Positions 17,351 through 25,707 of a stretch of DNA of 64,000 nt are shown one piece after another (position 1 is the first letter of the stretch; each line of letters starts with the position of its first letter). Origin of the DNA: Bacteroidaceae bacterium (GTDB lineage Bacteria > Bacteroidota > Bacteroidia > Bacteroidales > Bacteroidaceae); assembly GCA_024401095.1 (NCBI GenBank), contig JAKSLR010000005.1:33261-97260 (forward strand), written 5' to 3'. The position numbers were made by a program, and so were the translations under genes. The notes under the pieces were generated by a model. The model was not told the origin of the DNA and searched no databases. It saw only the letters and a program-made list of their open reading frames with translations.

Positions 17351-17457
17351 CAACTGTTAATTTTTAACTTAACAATTAACACTCTTGTTTTTTAACAGAA
17401 TTTACACGAATTAACAAAACACGCAAAAATACATGCCAAATAAATAACTTTAACACA

Positions 17458-17494
17458 AAAAAAGGAGCACCTCTTAAGAAGTGCTCCTTTTTTA
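17458..17494 (-). terminator. terminator of fusA2
   Basis: GGAGCAC (17464-17470) pairs with GTGCTCC (17481-17487) around a CTCTTAAGAA loop that can itself pair; A/T tracts flank it. Read leftward it follows the fusA2 stop at 17510. Confidence 0.85.
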
Positions 17495-17509
17495 TAGTAT
17501 AGTAAAATA

Positions 17510-19669
17510 TTAATCCTCGTCTTTCTGTGCAGCCTCAAATTCTGCAACCAGCTTGTTCTGAACATCGCCAGGAACCAATTCGTAGCTTGCAAACTTCATG
17601 ATGAAAGATGCACGACCACCAGTCAGTGAAGAAAGAGCTGTAGAATAGTTGCTCAACTCCTTCAAAGGAACCTTAGCCTGCAGCTTCTCGTAACCAGCCT
17701 CAGAACTCATACCGATAATCATACCACGACGGCCCTGAAGATCACTCATTACATCACCCATGCGGTCAGATGGAACGAAGACCTCTACATCATAGATAGG
17801 TTCCAGCAACTTAGGACCAGCCAACTTGAAGGCCTCAGAGAATGCCTGGCGACCAGCCAAGGTGAATGAAAGTTCGTTAGAATCTACTGGGTGCATCTTA
17901 CCATCGTAAACAATAACGCGTACGTCACGAGCATAAGAACCAGTCAATGGACCGCGCTCCAACTTCTGCATAATACCCTTCTGGATAGCAGGCAAGAAAC
18001 GTGCATCGATTGCACCACCTACGATAGAGTTAACGAATACCATCTTACCACCCCAATCCAGATCAACAGTTTCTGTGCCCTTTACGTTCATCTTGAACTC
18101 CTGGCCATTGAACTTATAAGAATCAGGAGCAGGCATGCCCTCATAATATGGCTCAACAATCAAATGAACCTCACCGAACTGACCAGCACCACCAGACTGC
18201 TTCTTATGGCGATAATCAGCACGAGCTGCCTTTGTGATAGTTTCACGATATGGAATACGTGGTTCAGAGAATTCAATCTTCAACTTTTCATTGTTCTCCA
18301 TTCTCCACTTCAAGGTACGCAAGTGGAACTCACCCTGTCCGTGAACGATGGTCTGGCGCAATTCCTTAGACTGCTCGATTACCCATGTAGGGTCTTCCTG
18401 ACTCATACGGTTCAGGATCTGCATCATCTTTTCAGTTTCTGCCTCATTGACAGCCTTGATAGCACGAGAATACTTAGGATTTGGATACTTAATCCAGTTG
18501 AAACGATAGTCGCAATCCTTGCCATTCAAAGTGTTGCCAGTCTTTACATCCTTCAACTTCACTGTACAACCGATATCACCAGCAACCAGTTTCTCTACCT
18601 TTTCACGGTTAGCACCAGCGCAGACAAACAGCTGAGCAATACGTTCCTTAGAACCACGATCTGCATTGTTCAGGTCATCACCTTCCTTAACAGTACCAGA
18701 CATTACCTTGAAATACTGAACTTCACCAATGTGTGGTTCAACAGCAGTCTTGAAGAAATAAAGAGAAGTAGGACTATTTGGATCTGGAGCAACAGCCTCA
18801 CCACGGGTATTGTGAATCTGAGGCATCTCGTCAACGAATGGAACAACATTACCCAAGAACTCCATCAGACGGCGAACACCCATATCCTTTCCTGCGCAAA
18901 CGCAGAAGATTGGGAACATGCTGCGTGCAGCCAGACCCTTACGGATACCTTCACGCATTTCATCCTCTGTCAAAGTCTCTTCCTCAAAGAACTTCTCCAT
19001 CAAAGTCTCATCGTTTTCTGCTGCAGCCTCTACAAGTGCCTTGTGAAGCTCCATAGCCTTATCCATTTGATCTGCAGGAATATCCTCAATGGTAGGAACA
19101 CCACCTTCTGGGCCCCAAGAATACTTCTTCATCAACAGGACATCAATCAGAGAATTGAAGTTTGGACCGGTCTCAATAGGATACTGAATCTGGATACACT
19201 TAGAACCATAAGCTTCCTTCAGGCGCTCTACGCACAAGTCATAGTCGCACTTCTCATTATCTAACTGGTTAACCAGGAAGATAACAGGCTTGCCCAACTT
19301 CTCAGTATAACGGAAATGGTTCTGGGTACCAACTTCTGGACCATACTGGCCGTTCAACAACAAGATAGCAGTATCTGTAACACCCAATGCAGTCATAGCT
19401 CCGCCCACAAAGTCGTCAGATCCAGGACAGTCAATGATGTTCAGCTTCTTATTGTTATACTCTACATGATAGACAGTAGAGAATACAGAATATCCATACT
19501 CCTGCTCTACAGGGAAATAATCACTGACCGTATTCTTCATTGTAATACGGCCACGGCGTTTTATGATACCACTCTCAAAGAGCAGAGACTCTGTGAGGGT
19601 GGTCTTTCCACTACCATCATTACCCAGCAGGGCAATGTTCTTGATTTCATTAGTCTGATATACTTTCAT
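17510..19669 (-). CDS. fusA2: elongation factor G paralogue EF-G2 with altered GTPase centre
   Basis: 719 residues with all five EF-G domains: G domain (1-290), beta barrel, the GEFHLRTLKWRME region and a full domain IV/V. The GTPase motifs deviate from housekeeping EF-G. The P loop is GNDGSGKTT (16-24) instead of AHIDAGKTT, switch I ends QEYGYSV with Ser61 in place of the Mg-binding Thr, the G3 motif is DCPGSDDF (80-87) with Ser84 where the catalytic His stands, and G4 is NQLD. This is the pattern of Bacteroides EF-G2, reported to drive translocation without GTP hydrolysis and to be needed under carbon limitation. It sits next to ribosomal protein genes; the promoter is weak (TATATTGC near -7), as expected of an activated gene. 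Confidence 0.9.
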   Translation of the reverse strand: MKVYQTNEIKNIALLGNDGSGKTTLTESLLFESGIIKRRGRITMKNTVSDYFPVEQEYGYSVFSTVYHVEYNNKKLNIIDCPGSDDFVGGAMTALGVTDTAILLLNGQYGPEVGTQNHFRYTEKLGKPVIFLVNQLDNEKCDYDLCVERLKEAYGSKCIQIQYPIETGPNFNSLIDVLLMKKYSWGPEGGVPTIEDIPADQMDKAMELHKALVEAAAENDETLMEKFFEEETLTEDEMREGIRKGLAARSMFPIFCVCAGKDMGVRRLMEFLGNVVPFVDEMPQIHNTRGEAVAPDPNSPTSLYFFKTAVEPHIGEVQYFKVMSGTVKEGDDLNNADRGSKERIAQLFVCAGANREKVEKLVAGDIGCTVKLKDVKTGNTLNGKDCDYRFNWIKYPNPKYSRAIKAVNEAETEKMMQILNRMSQEDPTWVIEQSKELRQTIVHGQGEFHLRTLKWRMENNEKLKIEFSEPRIPYRETITKAARADYRHKKQSGGAGQFGEVHLIVEPYYEGMPAPDSYKFNGQEFKMNVKGTETVDLDWGGKMVFVNSIVGGAIDARFLPAIQKGIMQKLERGPLTGSYARDVRVIVYDGKMHPVDSNELSFTLAGRQAFSEAFKLAGPKLLEPIYDVEVFVPSDRMGDVMSDLQGRRGMIIGMSSEAGYEKLQAKVPLKELSNYSTALSSLTGGRASFIMKFASYELVPGDVQNKLVAEFEAAQKDED

Positions 19670-19696
19670 ATCGTTAGATTTTATAGGTTTTTAAAA

Positions 19697-19734
19697 ATTT
19701 CGAAACGCAATATAGCAATTATTTCGCATTTCGC
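19697..19734 (-). promoter_or_regulatory. repeated ATTTCG(C) elements upstream of fusA2
   Basis: ATTTCGC occurs twice in tandem at 19721-19727 and 19728-19734, and ATTTCG again at 19697-19702 (plus-strand reading), 28-65 bp upstream of the fusA2 ATG. These are candidate activator sites; the binding protein is unknown. Confidence 0.35.
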
Positions 19735-19790
19735 CAAGATTTACCCTTCTTTTTCACTTTTATTGTACATAAAAAGGGGCAAATGGCTAC

Positions 19791-21134
19791 TTAACGCAAA
19801 AAAGCAACGCTCTTTCTGAACCGAATGTAATAGAGAATTCCGGCAGAAGTCAAACCGAAAGGAAAAGCAAACCAAATGCCTATTAACCCTAGCTGACAAA
19901 CAATTCCCAGGAAATAGCCCACTGGCAATGAGATGACAAAATAAGCCAAAAATGCATACCATACCATAGGCTTTACGTCGCCTATTCCACGAAGAGCACT
20001 TGAATAATTAATTTGAAGCCCATCGCCAACCTGATAAACCACTAGCGGAAGAATGGTATGAGCCACCAGAAGAGCAACTTCCTGGCTGTCGGTGAACAAC
20101 CCTCCTACTACATTGCGTAGCAGAAAAACAGGGAAAGAGGTAAACAAGATGAGGAACAGGTTCAAATGAAATCCTGCAGAAGCTGTTCTTTTCAAGTTCA
20201 ACAGATCATGCTGACCTCTAAAATGGCTGATCCGCACAGCTACCGCTGCAGACATGCCATAAAATACCAGGTAGCAAAGCTGTGAAATGGTGAGCATGAT
20301 CTGATGAGCAGCCATAGCCACAGTACCAATCCAGCCCACCATGATGCTGCTGAGCGAAAAAGAAGCTGTTTCCATTCCCATTTGAAGGAAAACCGGCCAG
20401 CCCATCCGGTTCAAATCCCAGAAATCTACCTTATTTATTTTACCACGCAGAAATCCCAACCTGTATTCCCTATTACTCTTGCGGGTGAAAAACAACAGGA
20501 AACCTATTCCAGCCATCGCAATGCGAGACACCAATGTCGCAATTCCAGCACCGTTCAGTCCTAATTCCGGGAGACCAAGCTTGCCATAAATCAAAAGATA
20601 ATTGCCTATGATGTTAAACAAGTTTCCAAACAGCAAGATCCACATGGGCGTACGAGTATCCAGAATCCCGTCAGAAAACTGCTTGAACGTGTTGAACCAC
20701 AAGACGAAAGGGAGTGATGCCAGTAATATCAGGAAATAGGATTTCATGAGAGGCACCAGTTCATCGGGCATTCCTAACAGCTCTATGACGGAATAGATCA
20801 GCCCCATGCACATGACCAGTAGAAATGCTACAACTGTATTTGCTGCCAAACTATTTTTGGCCAGACTTCCAGCTTGAAGTCTGTCGTTCCTACCCACCGC
20901 GGCACCTAGCAAAGGCGTCAGCCCGTAAGTAAATCCCATGGCAGAGATAATGACAAGATTAAAGATGGAATTTACAAAACTTGCAGCAGCCAGCTCATAG
21001 GTACTGTGCTGGCCAATCATGAGCGTATCAGCAAAACTCAAGATGATGTTGCCCAATTGCCCGATAATGACAGGAACACCTAGCGTAATAAGGTGCTTGT
21101 AATGAGACTGGTAGGTACTGAAGCTGTAAAACAT
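19791..21134 (-). CDS. MATE family multidrug/sodium antiporter
   Basis: 447 residues from the ATG at 21134, with twelve hydrophobic segments and the internal two-fold repeat typical of NorM-type MATE exporters (LGVPVIIGQLGNIILSFADT at the start; MGMETASFSLSSIMVGWIG in the second half). Such proteins export cationic compounds in exchange for Na+ or H+. A longer frame from a TTG at 21170 runs through the promoter and is rejected. The ATG is 5 nt after the -7 box. The substrate is unknown. Confidence 0.92.
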   Translation of the reverse strand: MFYSFSTYQSHYKHLITLGVPVIIGQLGNIILSFADTLMIGQHSTYELAAASFVNSIFNLVIISAMGFTYGLTPLLGAAVGRNDRLQAGSLAKNSLAANTVVAFLLVMCMGLIYSVIELLGMPDELVPLMKSYFLILLASLPFVLWFNTFKQFSDGILDTRTPMWILLFGNLFNIIGNYLLIYGKLGLPELGLNGAGIATLVSRIAMAGIGFLLFFTRKSNREYRLGFLRGKINKVDFWDLNRMGWPVFLQMGMETASFSLSSIMVGWIGTVAMAAHQIMLTISQLCYLVFYGMSAAVAVRISHFRGQHDLLNLKRTASAGFHLNLFLILFTSFPVFLLRNVVGGLFTDSQEVALLVAHTILPLVVYQVGDGLQINYSSALRGIGDVKPMVWYAFLAYFVISLPVGYFLGIVCQLGLIGIWFAFPFGLTSAGILYYIRFRKSVAFLR

Positions 21135-21139
21135 GGGTA

Positions 21140-21171
21140 CAAAGATAACCGAAAGCCACGGAAATAACAAA
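21140..21171 (-). promoter_or_regulatory. MATE gene promoter, leaderless type
   Basis: TTTG (21168-21171) and TATCTTTG (21140-21147) read leftward with 20 nt between them, then TACCC and ATG. Both boxes match the consensus. Confidence 0.78.
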
Positions 21172-21180
21172 TAAAAGACT

Positions 21181-21188
21181 TATCTTTG
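21181..21188 (+). promoter_or_regulatory. hemW -7 box, leaderless type
   Basis: TATCTTTG followed 7 nt later by the hemW ATG. It lies 9 bp beyond the -33 box of the divergent MATE promoter, so the two promoters interlock. Confidence 0.7.
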
Positions 21189-21195
21189 CAAGCGT

Positions 21196-22323
21196 ATGGC
21201 AGGCCTTTATATTCATATCCCATTCTGCAAGAAACGTTGCATTTATTGCGATTTCTACTCTACCACCCTGATTGAGCAGAAGAAGCGCTATGTGCAAGCC
21301 GTCTGCCGGGAAATGGAAATCCGCTCTGGCTATCTCAAGGAAGAGCTCATCGACACCATTTACATTGGAGGTGGAACACCGTCACAACTTTCTGGAGAAG
21401 AGCTGCATCTCCTGTTTTCTGCCATCTATCAGAACTTCAAGGTAAAAGCGGAAGCAGAAATCACGATAGAGGCAAACCCCGATGACCTGTCTGAAGATTA
21501 CCTGAAACAGCTGAATGAATTACCCATCAACAGGCTTTCCATGGGTATACAGACATTCGATGACAGGAAACTCAAATTACTGAATCGCAGACACACGGCC
21601 CAGCAAGCCCTGGATGCCGTACACCGCTGTCACAACCTCGGATTTGAGAACATCAGTATTGACCTAATCTACGGTCTTCCCGGAGAAACGATGGAAGAAT
21701 GGGAGAAAGACCTGGACACAGCCTTGTCTCTACCCATAACCCATCTTTCCTCCTATCACCTCATGTACGAAGAAGGTACTCCGCTCTGGAAACTCTGGAA
21801 GGAGCATGAAGTCAAGGAAGTGGAGGAAGACCAGTCCGTTCTGTTTTTTGAAAAGCTTATTGCTCACACCCGAGAAGCAGGATTCAGGCATTACGAAATT
21901 TCCAATTTCTGCAAGCCCGGCTACCATTCCCGTCACAATTCCAGCTACTGGAAAGGCATTCCTTACTTAGGCTGTGGAGCAGCAGCTCACTCCTACGACG
22001 GAGAATCCAGACAGTGGAATGTAGCAGATCTGGAACTATATATAAAAGGTATAGAAAAAAGGCAGTTGGACTTTGAAAAAGAGAACCTGACCCTGGAAAT
22101 GCGTTACAATGAATACGTGATGACTGGATTACGCACCTCCGAAGGCTTTTCTCTAACCCATGTACAAAATCATTTTGGCACCCGTTTCGTAAATTATGCC
22201 CGTAAAATGGCACAATCGCACATTCTGCAAGGAACACTGGATATAGAAGACGACCGGATAAAATTATCCCACCAGGGAATTTTCATCTCTGATGGGATTA
22301 TGAGTGATTTGATGATTGTCTGA
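21196..22323 (+). CDS. hemW: radical SAM heme chaperone HemW
   Basis: 375 residues. The radical-SAM cluster motif is FCKKRCIYCDF (Cys11, Cys15, Cys18), followed by YIGGGTPSQL and a HemN C-terminal-like domain. The Cys spacing and the absence of an N-terminal extension favour HemW, which binds heme and delivers it to target proteins, over the oxygen-independent coproporphyrinogen dehydrogenase HemN. The stop at 22323 is 1 nt from the end of the convergent DUF4827 gene. Confidence 0.92.
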   Translation: MAGLYIHIPFCKKRCIYCDFYSTTLIEQKKRYVQAVCREMEIRSGYLKEELIDTIYIGGGTPSQLSGEELHLLFSAIYQNFKVKAEAEITIEANPDDLSEDYLKQLNELPINRLSMGIQTFDDRKLKLLNRRHTAQQALDAVHRCHNLGFENISIDLIYGLPGETMEEWEKDLDTALSLPITHLSSYHLMYEEGTPLWKLWKEHEVKEVEEDQSVLFFEKLIAHTREAGFRHYEISNFCKPGYHSRHNSSYWKGIPYLGCGAAAHSYDGESRQWNVADLELYIKGIEKRQLDFEKENLTLEMRYNEYVMTGLRTSEGFSLTHVQNHFGTRFVNYARKMAQSHILQGTLDIEDDRIKLSHQGIFISDGIMSDLMIV

Positions 22324-22324
22324 A

Positions 22325-22942
22325 TTAACGCCCCAGCTGATAATCTATCTCATAGTAGAATGGGGAAACACTCTGGACTGCATCGCTATGTCCTTGTGAA
22401 TGAGGAACGATAACCTTAACCTTTGCCAGATTATCCAATTCACGGTTCAGGCGGATGAATGGGAAAGGACAAATCCAACCACCAGGAACTGCAGTTGAGT
22501 TATAATTCTGCATCATGTATCCGGTAGTAAAATAAGCAGAATAGCTACCACTGTTATTTGTCACCATCATTACATCCACGATAGAAGTGCTGAACATATT
22601 CGTAGTAATCGTATCACCGTTAGAGACACGACGCTCCAAGAAGCGGCACAATACCTTGCGAGTATCACCGTCTTTCAATTTAATACCTTCGCCCTTATTT
22701 ACAATCTGCATGTAGATGCCCGACTGATCGAATAAGACATACTCATTCTTACTGACGTCAGTCATGGAATCCTGTGCATAGAACTGGCTCTCAGAAATAA
22801 CCTTTATTCCTGCAGAATCTATAAAACGTCTAATATTATTACGCTCGTTCTTCTTCATTTCAGCATAGCTTACGGTATTGCTGCAGCTCAAGAAAGCCCA
22901 TGCAGGAATAACAAGAAGAAGCAAATATGTCAGTTTTTTCAT
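22325..22942 (-). CDS. DUF4827-type lipoprotein
   Basis: 205 residues. Lipoprotein signal MKKLTYLLLLVIPAWAFLSC with Cys20 as the lipid site. The mature part (SYAEMKKNERNNIRRFIDSAG, then alternating strands, EYVLFDQSGIYMQIVNKGEG, ending SPFYYEIDYQLGR) resembles DUF4827, a Bacteroidota family with an FKBP-like core. The residues for peptidyl-prolyl isomerase activity are not recognisable, so a structural or chaperone role is as likely. It has its own promoter about 25 nt upstream. Confidence 0.75.
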   Translation of the reverse strand: MKKLTYLLLLVIPAWAFLSCSNTVSYAEMKKNERNNIRRFIDSAGIKVISESQFYAQDSMTDVSKNEYVLFDQSGIYMQIVNKGEGIKLKDGDTRKVLCRFLERRVSNGDTITTNMFSTSIVDVMMVTNNSGSYSAYFTTGYMMQNYNSTAVPGGWICPFPFIRLNRELDNLAKVKVIVPHSQGHSDAVQSVSPFYYEIDYQLGR

Positions 22943-22966
22943 ACGGATTTATTACAATTCAAGTTG

Positions 22967-22974
22967 CAAAAATA
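22967..22974 (-). promoter_or_regulatory. -7 box of the DUF4827 gene
   Basis: Leftward TATTTTTG, 24 nt before the ATG at 22942. It lies in the 85-bp gap after nrnA and shows that the gene is not only a tail of that operon. Confidence 0.6.
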
Positions 22975-23027
22975 TAAAATCTTTTTTTTCTAACCGGCGC
23001 TCTTCGTTCACAATTAGTATTTAATAA

Positions 23028-24068
23028 CTATTTTTTATCAACCAACAGGTATTCGTACGTATAAATGGCCTTTTTTGTGATGCTGATAGCTTCTTCCATA
23101 TCACAATCCAAACGTCCTCCAGCCGCATTTTTGTGACCACCTCCATTGAAAAACTCCTCAGCCATCTTATTACAAGGGAAATCATCTACGCTGCGCAAAG
23201 ACACCAGAATACGGTCCTTTTCCGTATCTTCACGTAAGGAAATGGACAGTTTCATTCCCTTTATGGTCAGAGGGATATTGACCAGACCTTCGGCATCCCC
23301 CTTGGTGAAATGGAAATGCTTCAGTTCTTTGCGCTCTAAGGTAAAGAAAGAGGCATGGAAGTCTTCCAACACCTGCAGCTTCTCGTAAAGCACAAAACCC
23401 ATGAGATGAATACGGTCTACAGAATAGTTGTTATAGATTTTTCTGTAAATCAAGTCCTTGTCGATGCCTTTCTGCAGAAGCAGGCTGATAATCAAAAAGA
23501 TCTCACTGTTGTTAGAGTTATAGGTAAAGCCACCGGTATCTGTGCACATGCCACAGTAAATAGCCTCTGCTGCTTCCTTGGTCATGCAGCCAAACCCGCC
23601 CAACTGATAGATGATGCGGAACACCAGTTCACAAGTAGAACTCATGAGTGGATATGAAACTGTCACCTTGCAGAAATCTCCGGGATCCAGATGATGGTCT
23701 ATCAGCCAGAAATCGGCATGAGACTTACGGGCTATCTCACCCAGTTCTTCTATTCTACCCAAGTCATTGAAGTCCAGACAGCACACCACTTCTGCCTCCT
23801 GAAAGGCCAGTTCTACCTGTTCTGTATCTCGGTCGGCCAGAAGAATTTCATCTGTTCCCTTCATCCAGTGCAGGAATTCCGGAAAATGATTCGGCATGAC
23901 TACTGTAACCTCTTTTCCTAACCCACGCAAGAAGCTTGCCAGGCCCAGACAAGAACCTATGGCGTCACCATCGGGTGAAATGTGTGCGCAAAGCACAAAA
24001 TGAGAGCAATTCTTGAGCCAGAAAGAAATCTGGGCCAATTGTTCCTCAGTCAGAATGGGTTTTAGCAT
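23028..24068 (-). CDS. nrnA: DHH/DHHA1 phosphoesterase NrnA (oligoribonuclease / pAp phosphatase)
   Basis: 346 residues. DHH motifs: CAHISPDGDAIGS (motif I), CLDFND (motif II), LIDHHLDP (the DHH motif) and the C-terminal GGGHKNAAGG of DHHA1. The family removes short RNA oligomers and hydrolyses pAp to AMP, a role filled by Orn in proteobacteria. It is last in the lysE-DUF4924-prfC-tsaC-clc-fmt-rpe-nrnA operon, 2 nt after rpe. Confidence 0.92.
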   Translation of the reverse strand: MLKPILTEEQLAQISFWLKNCSHFVLCAHISPDGDAIGSCLGLASFLRGLGKEVTVVMPNHFPEFLHWMKGTDEILLADRDTEQVELAFQEAEVVCCLDFNDLGRIEELGEIARKSHADFWLIDHHLDPGDFCKVTVSYPLMSSTCELVFRIIYQLGGFGCMTKEAAEAIYCGMCTDTGGFTYNSNNSEIFLIISLLLQKGIDKDLIYRKIYNNYSVDRIHLMGFVLYEKLQVLEDFHASFFTLERKELKHFHFTKGDAEGLVNIPLTIKGMKLSISLREDTEKDRILVSLRSVDDFPCNKMAEEFFNGGGHKNAAGGRLDCDMEEAISITKKAIYTYEYLLVDKK

Positions 24069-24070
24069 TA

Positions 24071-24718
24071 TCAGAGTGCTTTAAGTTCGCGAATAACCTT
24101 CTTAGGATCTTCTGCACCAAACACATAAGAACCGGCAACCAGCACATCTGCTCCTGCTTCCAGAAGCATTGGGGCGGTCTTGTCGTTCACGCCACCATCT
24201 ATTTCTATCAAGGCATGAGAACCGGTTTCCTGTATCAGCTTCTTCAATTCACGAACCTTGTCCAGTGAATGCATGATGAATTTCTGTCCTCCTGCACCTG
24301 GATTTACAGACATGATCATGACCACGTCAACATCCTCTATGATGTCACGCAGCAGACAGACAGGAGTTCCAGGATTCAGAGCCACACCAGCTTTCATGCC
24401 GGCATTGTGAATATCCTGCAAGGTTCTGTGAATGTGGGTACAGGTTTCATAATGAACAGTCATCATTTCAATACCGATTTCCTTACTGCCCTCAATAAAC
24501 TTTTCTGGCTGTACAATCATAAGATGCACATCCATAGGTTTCTTCAGGTGCTTACGAATCATGTTCAAAAGTGGCAGACCAAAAGTGATGTTTGGCACAA
24601 AGACACCGTCCATGATGTCCAGATGCAACCAGTCTGCTTCACTTTCATTGATCATTTCTAGCTCACGCTGCAAGTTACCAAAATCTGCGGCGAGCAATGA
24701 TGGAGATATTATAGGCAT
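24071..24718 (-). CDS. rpe: ribulose-phosphate 3-epimerase
   Basis: 215 residues, the usual size. It interconverts ribulose-5-P and xylulose-5-P in the pentose phosphate pathway. TIM-barrel landmarks: SPSLLAADFGNL, WLHLDIMDGVFVPN (catalytic Asp and metal ligands), DVHLMI, HYE, MSVNPGAGGQKF and IDGGVN. It lies between fmt and nrnA with short gaps. Confidence 0.97.
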   Translation of the reverse strand: MPIISPSLLAADFGNLQRELEMINESEADWLHLDIMDGVFVPNITFGLPLLNMIRKHLKKPMDVHLMIVQPEKFIEGSKEIGIEMMTVHYETCTHIHRTLQDIHNAGMKAGVALNPGTPVCLLRDIIEDVDVVMIMSVNPGAGGQKFIMHSLDKVRELKKLIQETGSHALIEIDGGVNDKTAPMLLEAGADVLVAGSYVFGAEDPKKVIRELKAL

Positions 24719-24731
24719 ATAATCAGTTTAA

Positions 24732-25697
24732 TCAGTTACACATACAATTATCTAATGGTTTGAATCCACAGAGGAAATCCTTTATAGCCATTCTTTTCTT
24801 TCCTGCCATCTGAAGGCTGTTAACCTGCAGATAGCCATCGGTACAGGCAACCTTCAGACCGTGCTTGTCACAAAGGACAGTTCCAGGGTTCTCAGCCACA
24901 GCTGCGGGTTCTTTCCGGGTTTCATAGATTTTCATGACCTGCACCGTTTCACCGTTCTGAAGTTCAGTCCAAGCTGCAGGATATGGAGAAAAACCTCTCA
25001 CAAAATCGTAAACCTTCTGAATAGGCTGGTTCCAGTCTATCCGGCAAGTCTCCTTGAAAATTTTTGGTGCCGGACGCAAAGGTTCGTCAGTCAGCATCTG
25101 CTCCTGAGGGATGGATGTCACGGTTCCTGCTATGATGTTGTCTACGGTTTCCACCACCAGCTTTCCACCCAGTTCCATCAGGCGATCGTGAACATCACCC
25201 ACGTTGTCCTCGTCATGGATTGGTACACGCACCTGCTGGATCACCTCACCGGTGTCAATCTCGTGCTTCAGGAAAAAGGTGGTGATACCGGTTTCCTTGT
25301 CACCATTCACCACGGCCCAGTTTATAGGGGCAGCACCTCTGTACTGAGGCAGCAGCGATGCATGCAGATTGAACGTACCCATTGGCGGCATGTTCCACAC
25401 CACTTCGGGCAGCATGCGGAAAGCCACAACAATCTGCAAGTCTGCTTTCAGGGCTCGTAGTTCCTCCACAAAGGCTTCGTCTTTCAGTTTCTCAGGCTGC
25501 AGGACTTTCAGACCATGTTCTACCGCATATTGCTTCACCGGACTTGGCTGCAACACACTGCCATGGCGTCCCATAGGCTTGTCAGGCATGGTAATGACAC
25601 CCACTACGTTATAGCCACCTTCCACCAGACAGCGCAGACTTTCTACCGCAAAGTCTGGTGTACCCATATATACTATTCTTAAATCTTCTTTCTTCAT
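24732..25697 (-). CDS. fmt: methionyl-tRNA formyltransferase
   Basis: 321 residues. It formylates Met-tRNA(fMet), whose gene is also in this window. The catalytic region is FNLHASLLPQYRGAAPINWA with GDKETGITTF and DTGEV following; the N-terminal Rossmann part begins RIVYMGTPDFAVESL, and a C-terminal OB-like domain binds the tRNA. It is in the long leftward operon, 10 nt after the channel gene. Confidence 0.97.
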   Translation of the reverse strand: MKKEDLRIVYMGTPDFAVESLRCLVEGGYNVVGVITMPDKPMGRHGSVLQPSPVKQYAVEHGLKVLQPEKLKDEAFVEELRALKADLQIVVAFRMLPEVVWNMPPMGTFNLHASLLPQYRGAAPINWAVVNGDKETGITTFFLKHEIDTGEVIQQVRVPIHDEDNVGDVHDRLMELGGKLVVETVDNIIAGTVTSIPQEQMLTDEPLRPAPKIFKETCRIDWNQPIQKVYDFVRGFSPYPAAWTELQNGETVQVMKIYETRKEPAAVAENPGTVLCDKHGLKVACTDGYLQVNSLQMAGKKRMAIKDFLCGFKPLDNCMCN

Positions 25698-25707
25698 TTT
25701 CTCTTTT

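Noticed and set aside
17891..19264. Long open frame (457 codons) on the plus strand opposite fusA2
   Set aside because: Antisense shadow of a biased coding gene; no family resemblance, and no promoter or start context.
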